Translations under genes and position numbers: made by a program | In this document: positions 24,182 through 33,836 of the stretch, piece after piece | Layout of the letters: every line of letters starts with the position of its first letter | Position numbering within the stretch: the first letter of the stretch is position 1 | The notes under the pieces: generated by a model | What the model was told of the DNA's origin: nothing | What the model saw: the letters and a program-made list of their open reading frames with translations, nothing else | Databases searched by the model: none | Assembly: GCF_020297055.1 (NCBI RefSeq) | Contig: NZ_JAIXCQ010000007.1 | Coordinates: forward strand, 155,785-219,784 | Length of the DNA: 64,000 nucleotides | From: Isoptericola luteus | GTDB lineage: Bacteria > Actinomycetota > Actinomycetes > Actinomycetales > Cellulomonadaceae | Direction of reading: 5' to 3'

Positions 24182-25167
24182 TGGGCGCCCGCCCGTCGAT
24201 CGACATCGCCACGCTCTACACCTTCGCGTGGCGTCACGCCCCGAAGATCCCGGAGCCGGTGCTGCGGGCGGCGTTCACCGTCGTCGCGGACCTCACCTGG
24301 CTGCGCCGCACGTCCGGGGTGCGCCGGCTCGAGGCCAACTACGCCCGCGTCCGGCCCGACCTGGACACCCGGGAGCTGCGCCGGCTGTCCAGGTCGGGCA
24401 TGCGCTCGTACATGCGGTACTTCCGGGAGGCGTTCACGCTGCAGGGTGCGACGCCCGAGCAGATCACCGCCCGGGTCCGCGTGGAGGGCGCCGAGAACGT
24501 CGTGCCGAATCTGCGTGCGGGCGGTGCGGCGTCCCTCGCCCTGGCGCACCTGGGCAACTGGGACCTGGCCGGGGCCTACGCGACGCCGCACCTCGCCCCG
24601 GTGCTCACCGTGGCCGAACGGCTCCGGCCCGAGGCGCTCTTCACCGAGTTCGTCGAGTTCCGCCGCTCGATCGGCATCGAGGCGCTCCCGCTGGGCGACG
24701 CGGACGTCTTCCGCCGGCTGGTGCGCGGTGCAGCGGCCGGTGGCATCCTCGTGCCCCTGCTGGCCGACCGCGACCTCACCGCCAAGGGCATCGAGGTGGA
24801 CCTGTGCGGGCATCGTGCCAGGGTCGCCGCGGGTCCGGCCATGCTGGCGCTCACCGCGAACGTCCCCCTCGTTCCCGTGGGGGTCACCTACGAACGCCTC
24901 GCCGGTGCCCGGCGCCGCGCGGCCGGCACGCCGTGGGGCGTCGTGCTGCGGTTCTACCCCCAGGTTCCCGTGCCGGACGTGACGACGCCTGCCGGCAGGC
25001 CGGACCGGCGCGCCCAGGCCGCTCGGATGACCCAGGGGTGGGTCGACGCCGTGTCGCGCAGCATCGTGGAGAGCACGCAGGACTGGCACATGCTGCAGCG
25101 GGTGTTCGTCGACGACCTGGACGCCGAGCGGTACGCGTCGACGCGTGAGGAGGCGGGGAAGCCATGA
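24181..25167 (+). CDS. patA: Phosphatidylinositol mannoside acyltransferase
   Basis: A 328-residue LpxL/HtrB-type acyltransferase. The catalytic HX4D motif is in LALAHLGNWDLAGAYATPHL. Other family segments are MRSYMRYFREAFTLQGATPE, AAAGGILVPLLADRDLTAKG and NVPLVPVGVTYERLAGARRR. It acylates the mannose of phosphatidylinositol mannosides on the cytoplasmic face of the membrane. The ATG shares its A with the pgsA stop, and pimA begins 4 bp before its end, so the three genes are coupled. Confidence 0.92.
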   Translation: MGARPSIDIATLYTFAWRHAPKIPEPVLRAAFTVVADLTWLRRTSGVRRLEANYARVRPDLDTRELRRLSRSGMRSYMRYFREAFTLQGATPEQITARVRVEGAENVVPNLRAGGAASLALAHLGNWDLAGAYATPHLAPVLTVAERLRPEALFTEFVEFRRSIGIEALPLGDADVFRRLVRGAAAGGILVPLLADRDLTAKGIEVDLCGHRARVAAGPAMLALTANVPLVPVGVTYERLAGARRRAAGTPWGVVLRFYPQVPVPDVTTPAGRPDRRAQAARMTQGWVDAVSRSIVESTQDWHMLQRVFVDDLDAERYASTREEAGKP

Positions 25168-26387
25168 GGCGGCTGCGCGTGGGGATCGTGTGCCCCTACT
25201 CGTTCGACGCGCCCGGCGGCGTGCAGTTCCACGTGCGCGACCTCGCCGAGGCGCTGCAGGAGCTCGGGCACGAGGTCTCGGTGCTGGCGCCCGCCGACGA
25301 GGACACCCCGGTGCCGCAGGTCGTCACGCCCGCGGGCCGTGCGGTCGCGGTGCGGTACAACGGCTCGGTCGCCAGGCTCGCCTTCGGCCCGCGGGCCGCC
25401 AGGCGCGTGCGCCGCTGGCTCGAGGCGGGCGACTTCGACGTCGTGCACCTGCACGAGCCCATGGTGCCCAGCCTGTCGATGCTGGCCCTGTGGCTCGCGG
25501 AGTGCCCCGTGGTCGCGACGTTCCACACCTCCCAGGCGCGCTCCCGCGCCCTGCAGGTGGCGCACCCGCTGCTGCGCCAGTCGCTGGAGAAGATCGCGGC
25601 CCGCATCGCCGTCTCCGAGGACGCCCGGCGCACCCTGATCGACCACATGGGCGGCGACGCCGTCGTGATCCCCAACGGCGTGTACGTCGACGTCTTCGCC
25701 GCCGCGGGCGCCGAGTCCCGCTGGCAGGGCACCGCCGACGCGCCGACCATCGCGTTCCTCGGGCGCCTCGACGAGCCCCGCAAGGGCCTCCAGGTGCTCG
25801 CCTCGGCCGCGCCAGCCGTCCTCGAGCGGTATCCCGGCGCGCGGTTCCTCGTCGCGGGCCGTGGCGACGACGGCCGGGACGCCGCGATCGAAGCCCTCGG
25901 TGCCCGTGCCACCTCGTTCGAGTTCCTCGGGGGCGTGAGCGACGCGGACAAGGCCTCCCTGCTGGCCTCGGCCGACCTGTACGTCGCCCCGCAGACCGGC
26001 GGCGAGAGCTTCGGCATCGTCCTGGTCGAGGCGATGAGCGCCGGCACCGCCGTCGTCGCGAGCGACCTCGGGGCGTTCCGCCGGGTGCTCGACGACGGTG
26101 CGGGCGGCCGGCTGTTCCGCACCGGTGAGCCCCAGGACCTCGCGCGGGTGCTCGTCGAGGCGCTCGGGGACCCGGTGGGGACGGCCGAGCGCCGCGCGCG
26201 TGCGAGCGCGTTCGTCCAGCGGTTCGACTGGTCGGTCGTCACGCGGCAGGTGCTCGCCGTCTACGAGATGGCGCTCGCTGCCGGCGAGGCGATCGGGGTG
26301 GACGGGATGCCGGACGCCGTCACGGCGGCCGACGACCGGACGGGCTGGCGCCGCGCCCTCCGGCCGGGAGGAGGTGAGGGCGCATGA
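25164..26387 (+). CDS. pimA: Phosphatidylinositol alpha-mannosyltransferase
   Basis: A 407-residue GT4 glycosyltransferase that adds the first mannose from GDP-mannose to phosphatidylinositol. Features: the N-terminal Gly-rich loop [37 protein letters not shown], the [12 protein letters not shown] region, [29 protein letters not shown], and the donor-site motif [20 protein letters not shown] with the paired Glu residues. The C-terminal 40 residues are less conserved. It overlaps patA upstream and the small membrane-protein gene downstream. Confidence 0.94.
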   Translation: MRRLRVGIVCPYSFDAPGGVQFHVRDLAEALQELGHEVSVLAPADEDTPVPQVVTPAGRAVAVRYNGSVARLAFGPRAARRVRRWLEAGDFDVVHLHEPMVPSLSMLALWLAECPVVATFHTSQARSRALQVAHPLLRQSLEKIAARIAVSEDARRTLIDHMGGDAVVIPNGVYVDVFAAAGAESRWQGTADAPTIAFLGRLDEPRKGLQVLASAAPAVLERYPGARFLVAGRGDDGRDAAIEALGARATSFEFLGGVSDADKASLLASADLYVAPQTGGESFGIVLVEAMSAGTAVVASDLGAFRRVLDDGAGGRLFRTGEPQDLARVLVEALGDPVGTAERRARASAFVQRFDWSVVTRQVLAVYEMALAAGEAIGVDGMPDAVTAADDRTGWRRALRPGGGEGA

Positions 26388-26968
26388 CCTGGTCCGAGCT
26401 CGCGCTCGTGGTGCTCGTGGCGGCGGCGGTCGTGGTCTGGCTCGCCTGGGTGTCGGCCTCGCGGCTCGACCGGCTGCACCGCAAGGTCGTGGCGTCGCGC
26501 ATCGCGCTCCAGGCACAGCTGACGCGGCGCGCCGGGGCGGCGATCGACCTGGCCTCCTCCGGGCTGCTGGACCCGGCCGGGGCCGTGCTCGTCGCGGACG
26601 CCGCGTTCGCGGTCGTCGACGCGGCCGAGGCGCCCGACCCGGGCGCCGAGCTGGCCCTGGACGGGCTCGGCCCGTCCCGGGAGCGCGCCGAGAGCACGCT
26701 GACGATCACGCTGCGCTCCGCCCTGGACGACGAGGAGGCGCTGCGCGAGCTGCGGGAGTCGACGGACGGCGCCGAGCTCGTCGGCAACCTCGGGGCGGCC
26801 TGGTACCGCGCCCAGCTCGCCCGCCGGTTCCACAACGAGGCCGTGGCCCAGGCGCAGCGGGCCCGCCGCACCTGGTACGTGCGGCTGCTGCACCTGACGG
26901 GGCGCGCGGGCGTGCCGCAGACGGTCGAGCTCGACGACCAGATGCCGGACGGGCTCGACCACTCCTGA
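26384..26968 (+). CDS. Single-pass membrane protein of the PIM operon, unknown function
   Basis: A 194-residue protein with one N-terminal membrane segment ([18 protein letters not shown]) followed by long cytoplasmic helices ([40 protein letters not shown]). The layout resembles LemA-like proteins, although similarity is too weak to name it. The start overlaps the pimA stop (ATGA), so it is co-expressed with phosphatidylinositol mannoside synthesis and may help organise it. Confidence 0.75.
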   Translation: MTWSELALVVLVAAAVVVWLAWVSASRLDRLHRKVVASRIALQAQLTRRAGAAIDLASSGLLDPAGAVLVADAAFAVVDAAEAPDPGAELALDGLGPSRERAESTLTITLRSALDDEEALRELRESTDGAELVGNLGAAWYRAQLARRFHNEAVAQAQRARRTWYVRLLHLTGRAGVPQTVELDDQMPDGLDHS

Positions 26969-27032
26969 CCGCCTACGGCCGAGCGCGCCGGAGCCGGGGA
27001 CTGCGAGGAATCCGGGCGTGCGCGCGCGACCG

Positions 27033-27038
27033 TAGGAT
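27033..27038 (+). promoter_or_regulatory. pdxS -10 element
   Basis: TAGGAT lies about 55 nt before the pdxS TTG start in the 125-bp gap after the PIM operon. No riboswitch-like structure is evident in the leader. Confidence 0.5.
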
Positions 27039-27093
27039 GGAAGAGGCGCGGCAGCGGCCGCGCCTTCGACCCACGACACGAGCGAGGCCACAG

Positions 27094-28008
27094 TTGAGCG
27101 AGACCACCGGTACTGGCACCCACGTCGGCGAGGTGGGCACCGCCCGCGTCAAGCGAGGCATGGCGGAGATGCTCAAGGGCGGCGTCATCATGGACGTCGT
27201 CACGCCGGAACAGGCGAAGATCGCCGAGGACGCGGGCGCCGTCGCCGTCATGGCGCTGGAGCGCGTCCCCGCGGACATCCGCTCGCAGGGCGGCGTCGCG
27301 CGCATGAGCGACCCGGACATGATCGACGGCATCATCGAGGCCGTCTCGATCCCGGTCATGGCGAAGGCGCGCATCGGGCACTTCGTCGAGGCCCAGGTGC
27401 TGCAGTCCCTCGGCGTCGACTACGTCGACGAGTCCGAGGTGCTCACGCCCGCCGACTACGCGAACCACATCGACAAGTGGCAGTTCACCGTGCCCTTCGT
27501 CTGCGGCGCCACCAACCTCGGCGAGGCCCTGCGCCGCATCACCGAGGGTGCCGCGATGATCCGCTCCAAGGGCGAGGCCGGCACGGGCGACGTCTCGAAC
27601 GCCACCACCCACATGCGGCAGATCCGCGACCAGATCCGCCGGCTCACGTCGCTGCCCACGGACGAGCTGTTCGTCGCGGCGAAGGAGCTTCAGGCACCGT
27701 ACGAGCTCGTCGCGGAGGTCGCGCGCACCGGCACGCTGCCGGTCGTGCTGTTCACCGCCGGCGGCATCGCGACCCCGGCCGACGCGGCGATGATGATGCA
27801 GCTCGGCGCGCAGGGCGTCTTCGTGGGGTCCGGCATCTTCAAGTCGGGAGACCCGGTGGCCCGCGCCAAGGCGATCGTCCAGGCCACGACGTTCCACGAC
27901 GACGCGGACGTCGTCGCCAAGGTGTCGCGCGGGCTGGGCGAGGCCATGGTCGGCATCAACGTCGAGGCGGAGCCGGCGCCTGTGCGCCTCGCGGAGCGCG
28001 GCTGGTGA
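27094..28008 (+). CDS. pdxS: Pyridoxal 5'-phosphate synthase lyase subunit PdxS
   Basis: A 304-residue TIM-barrel subunit that makes PLP from ribose 5-phosphate, glyceraldehyde 3-phosphate and ammonia supplied by PdxT. Conserved blocks: [98 protein letters not shown] and [20 protein letters not shown]. Both catalytic Lys are present. The start is TTG. The partner pdxT is 5 kb away at 33161; in many actinobacteria the two sit closer. Confidence 0.97.
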   Translation: MSETTGTGTHVGEVGTARVKRGMAEMLKGGVIMDVVTPEQAKIAEDAGAVAVMALERVPADIRSQGGVARMSDPDMIDGIIEAVSIPVMAKARIGHFVEAQVLQSLGVDYVDESEVLTPADYANHIDKWQFTVPFVCGATNLGEALRRITEGAAMIRSKGEAGTGDVSNATTHMRQIRDQIRRLTSLPTDELFVAAKELQAPYELVAEVARTGTLPVVLFTAGGIATPADAAMMMQLGAQGVFVGSGIFKSGDPVARAKAIVQATTFHDDADVVAKVSRGLGEAMVGINVEAEPAPVRLAERGW

Positions 28009-28032
28009 CGGCCTGCTCCTGGCGCTGACGCG

Positions 28033-28065
28033 AGGGCCCCACGGACACGCCGTCCGCGGGGCCCT
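28033..28065. terminator. Bidirectional terminator between pdxS and the TAP hydrolase
   Basis: AGGGCCCC-A-CGGAC and GTCCG-C-GGGGCCCT form a 13-bp stem with a single A-C mismatch and a 5-nt loop, followed by TT on the plus strand. It lies in the 70-bp gap between two convergent genes, so it can serve both. Confidence 0.8.
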
Positions 28066-28078
28066 TGGTCGATCACGA

Positions 28079-29677
28079 TCATCGCGGGGCGGCGTCGGTG
28101 CAGTAGACCTTCTCGTCCGGCAGCCGTCCGGTGGTCAGGAACGTCACCGTCGCCTCGTCCACGCACGTGGAGCCCTGGCCGTAGACGTCGTGCCCGCCGG
28201 CGTCCGCGCCGACGAAGGCTGCTCGCCGGCCGAGGACCTGGTGCAGCCCGAGGCCGTCCTCCCACGGTGTGGCGTTGTCCCTGCGGTTCTGCAGGATCAG
28301 CGTGTTGCGCGGCCCCGTGCCGGTCACGCGCACGGGCTCCTCGATCGGCTCCGGCCAGAACGCGCAGGCCCAGATGTTGGCCGGCATCCCCGCGCTGAGC
28401 GGCCAGGCCGCGCGGTCCTCGGCGGTGCGGCGCGCGTACTCGCCGACGTCGTCGGACCAGCGCGCGTCACCGCAGGTCAGTGCCAGGAACATGGTGGCCT
28501 GGTTGTCGGCCGGCACCCCGGGTGTCGCCGGCGGCGCGGCGAACACCTGCTGCAGCACCTGGCCGTCCGCCTCGGTGAGCGTGCCGTCGGCCAGCCCGGC
28601 GGCGGCCTTCCAGAACTGCGTCAGCGCCGGGAGGGACTCGTCGTGCAGCAGAAGGCTGTAGGTGACGGTGCGCAGCATCGAACCCGTCAGGGCCAGTGAC
28701 GTGCCGGGGAAGGTTGCGGGGGTGCGGTCGAGGCGGTCGGCGAGCGCGAGGTACGTCTCGGTCACCTCGTCTGCGGTTCGGCCCAGCCCGAGCGTGGCGT
28801 GCTGCGCCGCGGCGACCCTTGCCGCGTCACCGAAGCGTTCCGACATGGCCTTGCCCCAGTTGTCCTTCGCGCCGGCCCAGACCTTCGTGGGGTCGACGTT
28901 GCCCTCGAGGACGACCCGGTCGGTGCGCGCCGGGAACAGGGACAGGTACACGGCGCCGAGGTACGTCCCGTAGGACTGACCCCAGTAGGAGATCTTCTCC
29001 TCGCCGAGCGCCGCGCGGACACGGTCCATGTCGCGGGCGGTGTTGGCCGTGGTGAAGTGGCGGAGCTTCTTGCCGGCGTTCGTCTCGCACCGTTCGGCGT
29101 CGGCGCGTGCGTGGTCGACGTTCGCGTCGATCGAGCCGTCCGCGGCCGGGTACGGGAAGAGGCCGGCGAGAGACGGGTCGTCGAGGCCGCAGCTCTGTGG
29201 GGTGCTGTGCCCGACCCCGCGCGGGTCGAGACCGATGAGGTCGTAGGCCGCGAGCACCGACCGCGGCAGGGTCGGCGCGACGTCGCCCGGTCTGTCCAGG
29301 CCCGGCAACGCGGGGCCACCCGGGTTCAGCAGGAGGACGCCGCGGCGGTCGCTGGACGTCGCTGCCGGCAGCTTCGAGACGGCCACCTCGATCATCTCGC
29401 CATCGGGGTCCTCGTAGTCGAGCGGGACGTCCAGCGTTCCGCAGACGAGCCTGGGGTCGCGAGTGGCCCCCTCGGCCGGCGTCGGACACGCGCCCCAGGC
29501 GATGTGCGACGTGGCGGGCGTCGCGGCGACGACCGGTGGTGCTTCCTCGGCCGGTGCCCCCACCCCCGGGGTGGGGGCGCAGGCCGCCACCGCGGCGACG
29601 GTGAGTGCCGCGGCGATCACCACGCCGGGGAACCTTCGGGGGATACCGGCTTCCGCTGACCGTTGCGTCGTCGTCAA
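28079..29677 (-). CDS. Secreted alpha/beta-hydrolase lipoprotein (TAP-type peptidase)
   Basis: A 532-residue exported hydrolase. The TTG start (complement 29675-29677) has a GGAGGAATC site; the longer in-frame extension lacks one. The signal ends in a lipobox (TVAAVAAC, Cys33), so it is probably lipid-anchored outside the membrane. The alpha/beta-hydrolase domain shows VLLLNPGGP, the nucleophile elbow YWGQSYGTYLGAVY, and late acid and His candidates in NRRDNATPWEDG and ADAGGHDVYGQGSTCVD. The C-terminal region matches the TAP-like domain of Streptomyces tripeptidyl aminopeptidases. It probably trims short peptides from the medium. Confidence 0.87.
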   Translation of the reverse strand: MTTTQRSAEAGIPRRFPGVVIAAALTVAAVAACAPTPGVGAPAEEAPPVVAATPATSHIAWGACPTPAEGATRDPRLVCGTLDVPLDYEDPDGEMIEVAVSKLPAATSSDRRGVLLLNPGGPALPGLDRPGDVAPTLPRSVLAAYDLIGLDPRGVGHSTPQSCGLDDPSLAGLFPYPAADGSIDANVDHARADAERCETNAGKKLRHFTTANTARDMDRVRAALGEEKISYWGQSYGTYLGAVYLSLFPARTDRVVLEGNVDPTKVWAGAKDNWGKAMSERFGDAARVAAAQHATLGLGRTADEVTETYLALADRLDRTPATFPGTSLALTGSMLRTVTYSLLLHDESLPALTQFWKAAAGLADGTLTEADGQVLQQVFAAPPATPGVPADNQATMFLALTCGDARWSDDVGEYARRTAEDRAAWPLSAGMPANIWACAFWPEPIEEPVRVTGTGPRNTLILQNRRDNATPWEDGLGLHQVLGRRAAFVGADAGGHDVYGQGSTCVDEATVTFLTTGRLPDEKVYCTDAAPR

Positions 29678-29854
29678 GATTCCTCCAGCTCGCTGCGTCC
29701 GCGACGTGGTGACGCCGCTGCCCACGAAGCTATGGGAGGCCTCGGCGCCACGAATCCCCCTGGTGGGGGCAGTTTCCGTCGTCCTCACGGGGGATGGCCG
29801 TGTGCGGCCGACCGCTTGCTGGCGCGGCGGTGGAAAACGTCATACCGTTCCTGC

Positions 29855-32398
29855 GTGACGACGGCCGGGCGGGGCGTGCTGCTGCCGGAACCGTCGGTGC
29901 CGGGTGCGGACCTGCCCGTCCGTGCGGTGCTGCCCGCGACGGTCGACGCGGTGCAGGAGCGCGGTACCGCGGTGCTGGTCGCGCCGCCAGGCTCGGGGAA
30001 GACGTCGCTGCTGCCGCTCGCGCTGGCCGATGCGCTCGGGGGCACGATCATCGTCGCCGAGCCGCGCAGGATGGCGACCCGCGCGGCCGCGACCCGGCTG
30101 GCGGCGCTGGCCCGTGAACCGCTCGGGCGGCGGATCGGCTACGCGATGCGCGGTGAACGCAGTGGTGGCACCGGCCTACGCGTCGAGGTGGTGACGACGG
30201 GGCTCCTCGTGCGCCGGCTGCAGCAGGACCCGGAGCTGGACGGCGTCTCGGCGATCGTGATCGACGAGTGCCACGAGCGGCACCTCGACGCCGACCTGCT
30301 GCTCGCGCTCTGTGTCGACATCCGGGCGAATCTCCGGGACGACCTGGCGATCGTCGCGACCTCGGCCACGCCGGACACTGCCAGGCTCAGCCGCGTGCTG
30401 GGGGCGGACGCTCCCGCACCCGTGATCACGGCGTCCGCGGTGCTGTTCGACGTGGCGACCGAGTGGGTCCCCCCACCGTTGCCCACGCCGCTGCTCCCCG
30501 GTGGGCGGGTCGACCCGCGCCTGCTGGACCACGTCGCCGCCGTGGTCCGGCGTGCCATGGCCGAGAACGACGGCGACGTCCTCGTGTTCGTCCCGGGGGA
30601 GGCCGAGATCGACGGCGTGACCCGCCGGCTGGCCGGGCAGGACGTCCTGCCGTTGTTCGGCCGCCAGTCGAGGGCGGAACAGGAGCGCGCCCTGGCGCCG
30701 GCCGCCACCCGGCGGGTCGTCGTCACGACGTCGGTCGCGGAGAGCTCGCTCACGGTGCCCGGGGTCACGGTCGTGGTCGACTCGGGCCTGGCCCGCGAGC
30801 CGCGGACCGACCAGGCCCGCGGCCTCGGGGCGCTGGTCACCTGCCGGGTGTCGAGATCGTCGGCCGACCAGCGCGCCGGCCGCGCGGGGCGGGAGGCGCC
30901 GGGCCGGGTCTACCGGTGCTGGTCGGCCACCGACCACGCGCGTCTCGACGACCACGCGGCGCCGGAGATCGCGATCGCCGACCTGGCGGCCTTCGCCCTC
31001 GACCTCGCGGCGTGGGGTGCGCCGGCCGGTGCCGGCCTGGCGCTGCTGGACGCACCGCCGGCGCCGGCCATGGCCGCGGCCAGCGAGCTGCTGCGCCGCA
31101 TCGACGCCGTGGACGACGACGGCCGCATCACCGAGCGGGGCCGCCGGATGAGGGCGATCGGGGCGCACCCCCGCCTGGCCCGGGCGTTGCTCGACGGGGC
31201 ACCGCGGGTCGGCGTCGACCGGGCGCGCGAGGTCGTCGCGATGCTCTCGGACGACTCCGGCCGCTCCTTCGGCGACGACCTGCCGGCTCGCTGGCGCGCC
31301 CTGCGTCGCGGCGAGGACCGTGCGGCCACGGCCCGCTGGCGGGAGGAGACGAAGCGCCTCGGCCGGGGTGCGGCGCCGGGCGGGCCGCCGAGACCTGCTG
31401 GGCGGGAGTCGCGCGGGGTCCCGGACGACCTCGCGGCCGGGATCGTGGTGGGGCTCGCATACCCGGACCGGGTCGCGCGGGTCCGGGGGAGCGGCTCGGC
31501 GACCTACCAGATGTCCGGTGGGACGGGCGCGGCGCTGGACCCGCAGTCGCCGTTGCGGGGCACGACCTGGCTGGCCGTCGCGGTGGCCGACCGGGCACCC
31601 GGTCGAGCGGACGCCACGATCCGTGCCGCGGCGCCGATCGACGAGCAGACCGCGCGAGACGTCGCCGGCGACCTCGTCTCGACCACCGACCAGATCCGCT
31701 GGGGCGACGGCCGGGTCGTGACGCGGCGCATCGAGAGGCTCGGCGCGATCGTCCTCGGCGACGTGCCGCTGGCCGACCCCGACCCGCTGCTCGTCCAGGC
31801 AGCGGTCCGGGACGGGATGCGGCGCAGCGGGCTGTCCGTGCTGCGCTGGTCGGAGGCCGCGCTGGTCCTGCGGGAGCGGCTCGCGTTCTGCCACGCCCAC
31901 CTCGGCGCCCCCTGGCCTGCGGTCGACGACGGCGCGCTGCTGGCCGGCCTCGAGGAGTGGCTGGGTGCCGAGCTCGCCTCGGTGCGCAGCTCGCGCGACC
32001 TCGCCCGCATCGACGTGGCCTCGGCGCTCCGGCGGCTGCTGCCGTGGCCCGCGGCGGCCCGGTTCGGCGAGCTCGCGCCGGAACGCCTCCGGGTCCCGTC
32101 GGGCTCCGAGGTCCGCCTCGCGTACGACGGTGTGGAGCCGCCGGTCCTCGCCGTGAAGCTGCAGGAGGTGTTCGGCTGGACCGCCGCTCCGGCCGTCGCT
32201 GACGGCCGTGTCCCGGTGGTGCTCCACCTGTTGTCGCCCGCGCGGCGTCCGGTCGCGATCACGAGCGATCTCGCCTCCTTCTGGAAGCGGGGCTATCCGC
32301 AGGTGCGCGCGGACCTGCGAGCCCGCTACCCCCGCCATCCGTGGCCGGAGGATCCGCTCACCGCCGTACCGACCGGACGTCTACGGCCTCGTGGGTGA
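29855..32398 (+). CDS. hrpB: ATP-dependent helicase HrpB
   Basis: An 847-residue DEAH/RHA-type helicase. Motif I VLVAPPGSGKTSLLPLALA, motif II IVIDECHERHLDADLL (DECH), motif III VATSATPDTARL, motif V VVVTTSVAESSLTVPGVTVV and motif VI SSADQRAGRAGREAPGRVYR are followed by the HA2 region and the C-terminal HrpB domain (RYPRHPWPEDPLTAVPTGR). Length matches HrpB. The GTG start is supported by TACCGT 6 nt upstream, a leaderless arrangement; the open frame upstream lacks motifs. The substrate in the cell is not known. Confidence 0.93.
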   Translation: MTTAGRGVLLPEPSVPGADLPVRAVLPATVDAVQERGTAVLVAPPGSGKTSLLPLALADALGGTIIVAEPRRMATRAAATRLAALAREPLGRRIGYAMRGERSGGTGLRVEVVTTGLLVRRLQQDPELDGVSAIVIDECHERHLDADLLLALCVDIRANLRDDLAIVATSATPDTARLSRVLGADAPAPVITASAVLFDVATEWVPPPLPTPLLPGGRVDPRLLDHVAAVVRRAMAENDGDVLVFVPGEAEIDGVTRRLAGQDVLPLFGRQSRAEQERALAPAATRRVVVTTSVAESSLTVPGVTVVVDSGLAREPRTDQARGLGALVTCRVSRSSADQRAGRAGREAPGRVYRCWSATDHARLDDHAAPEIAIADLAAFALDLAAWGAPAGAGLALLDAPPAPAMAAASELLRRIDAVDDDGRITERGRRMRAIGAHPRLARALLDGAPRVGVDRAREVVAMLSDDSGRSFGDDLPARWRALRRGEDRAATARWREETKRLGRGAAPGGPPRPAGRESRGVPDDLAAGIVVGLAYPDRVARVRGSGSATYQMSGGTGAALDPQSPLRGTTWLAVAVADRAPGRADATIRAAAPIDEQTARDVAGDLVSTTDQIRWGDGRVVTRRIERLGAIVLGDVPLADPDPLLVQAAVRDGMRRSGLSVLRWSEAALVLRERLAFCHAHLGAPWPAVDDGALLAGLEEWLGAELASVRSSRDLARIDVASALRRLLPWPAAARFGELAPERLRVPSGSEVRLAYDGVEPPVLAVKLQEVFGWTAAPAVADGRVPVVLHLLSPARRPVAITSDLASFWKRGYPQVRADLRARYPRHPWPEDPLTAVPTGRLRPRG

Positions 32399-32481
32399 TC
32401 GGACGGCACGCGGGCGCCCTGGCGCTCCGGTCCTCGACCGGCGTCGTCGGAAGGCGGCGGACCGTGACTACCATGTGCGCC

Positions 32482-32598
32482 ATGGATGCCCGCCCTCTGC
32501 TGCTCGCCGTACAGGTTCGAGACCGGCCGGCGGTGCACGACGGCTTCGACGTCGAGGCACGGGTCGGGCAGGTCCGGCCGGCGAGGGGCGCCTGGTGA
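32482..32598 (+). CDS. Possible leaderless 38-residue small protein or leader peptide
   Basis: ATG 32482 follows TACCAT (32469-32474) by exactly 7 nt, the same geometry as other leaderless genes in this window. The ORF runs MDARPLLLAVQVRDRP through to a Trp-rich stop region and ends with TGA overlapping the GTG start of the NUDIX gene (GTGA). Coding bias is only moderate (codons such as GAT, CCT, GTA and GTT appear), and I recognise no family. It could be a small protein, or a leader whose translation delivers ribosomes to the NUDIX start. The rest of the 196-bp gap after hrpB shows nothing else. Confidence 0.4.
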   Translation: MDARPLLLAVQVRDRPAVHDGFDVEARVGQVRPARGAW

Positions 32599-33164
32599 CC
32601 TCGGCGTCTCTGGGGCCCGACTGGGTGCGCGGGCCGGACGGGGTGCGGCACCGTCGTGCCGCCCGGGTCATCGTGCTGGACGGAGCGGACCGGGTGCTGC
32701 TGGTGCGCGGGCACGACGCGGACGAGCCCGACCGGTCGTGGTGGTTCACCGTCGGCGGGGGGATCGACCCGGGGGAGAGCGACGTGGAGGCCGCGCTGCG
32801 CGAGCTGCGCGAGGAGGTGGGTCTCGCGCTCGTCCCCGAGGACCTGGTCGGTCCGGTGCTGACGCGCGCCGGGATCTTCCGGTTCCTCGCCGAGACCTGC
32901 CGGCAGGACGAGGTGTTCTTCGTCGCCCGGGTGGACGGCGGCCACGAGCCGACGGACGCCGGATGGACGCCGGTGGAGCGTGACGTGCTCGACGAGATGC
33001 GCTGGCTGACCACCGCGGAGCTGCGCGCCGAGACCCGCGAGGTCTTCCCGACCGTCCTGCCCGACGTCGTCGACGCCCTCGCCCGCGGGTGGGACGGCAC
33101 CGTGCGGCACCTCGGCACCCAGCTCGACGACGAGCCGTCCGATCCCGAGGAGCTGGGGCGGTGA
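32595..33164 (+). CDS. NUDIX hydrolase
   Basis: A 189-residue protein with a complete NUDIX box ([20 protein letters not shown] followed by EVGL) inside a normal fold ([32 protein letters not shown]). It hydrolyses a nucleoside-diphosphate-linked compound; the substrate is unknown. The GTG start overlaps the stop of a 38-codon ORF and the end overlaps pdxT (GTGA), so it is co-translated with a vitamin B6 gene. The link between the two functions is unclear. Confidence 0.88.
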   Translation: MTSASLGPDWVRGPDGVRHRRAARVIVLDGADRVLLVRGHDADEPDRSWWFTVGGGIDPGESDVEAALRELREEVGLALVPEDLVGPVLTRAGIFRFLAETCRQDEVFFVARVDGGHEPTDAGWTPVERDVLDEMRWLTTAELRAETREVFPTVLPDVVDALARGWDGTVRHLGTQLDDEPSDPEELGR

Positions 33165-33829
33165 CCGCCTCAGCGGGCGCCGACGGCCGCCCCGTCGTCG
33201 GGGTGCTCGCCCTCCAGGGCGACGTGCGCGAGCACGCCGCCGCGCTCGAGCGGGCCGGCGCGCGCGCCGTCGGCGTGCGCCGCGTCTCTGAGCTCGAGGC
33301 CGTCGAGGGTCTCGTCCTGCCGGGCGGGGAGTCGACCACGATCGACAAGCTGCTGCGCCTGTTCGAGCTGGCCGAGCCGTTGCACCGCCTCATCGGGCAG
33401 GGGCTGCCCGTGTTCGGCTCGTGCGCCGGCATGATCCTGCTCGCCGACCGCATCGAGGGCGGCACGGCCGACCAGCGCACCCTGGGCGGGATGGACGTGA
33501 CGGTGCGGCGCAACGCGTTCGGCCGCCAGGTGGACTCGTTCGAGGCCGACCTGGACATGTCCGGGGTCTCCGACGGGCCCGAGCCCGGCCCCGTGCGCAC
33601 GGCGTTCATCCGGGCGCCCTGGATCGAGCGGGCCGGCCCCCAGGTCGAGGTCCTGGCCCGGATCCCGGCGGTCTCGGCCCACGGGACACCGACGGGCGCC
33701 GCCGCCGGTAAGATCGTCGCAGCACGCCAGGGACGGCTCCTCGCCACCGCCTTCCACCCGGAGATCACGGGGGACGCGCGGGTGCACGGGTTGTTCGTCC
33801 GGCTCGTCCAAGCATCGCGAAGGGGTTAA
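33161..33829 (+). CDS. pdxT: Pyridoxal 5'-phosphate synthase glutaminase subunit PdxT
   Basis: A 222-residue class I glutamine amidotransferase that supplies ammonia to PdxS. Motifs: [38 protein letters not shown], the nucleophile Cys in [16 protein letters not shown], and the His/Glu of the triad in [20 protein letters not shown]. The GTG start overlaps the NUDIX stop. It is only 7 bp from yebC, so it may form the front of the yebC-ruv block, as in other actinobacteria. Confidence 0.96.
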   Translation: MTASAGADGRPVVGVLALQGDVREHAAALERAGARAVGVRRVSELEAVEGLVLPGGESTTIDKLLRLFELAEPLHRLIGQGLPVFGSCAGMILLADRIEGGTADQRTLGGMDVTVRRNAFGRQVDSFEADLDMSGVSDGPEPGPVRTAFIRAPWIERAGPQVEVLARIPAVSAHGTPTGAAAGKIVAARQGRLLATAFHPEITGDARVHGLFVRLVQASRRG

Positions 33830-33836
33830 TCAGCGC

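Noticed and set aside
27000..27093. Possible PLP-related riboswitch or T-box before pdxS
   Set aside because: The leader is short and no conserved element could be recognised; only a -10 hexamer is supported.
32510..32530. GGTTCGAGACC resembling a tRNA T-loop
   Set aside because: No matching acceptor, D or anticodon arms can be folded around it, and it lies inside the leaderless small ORF.
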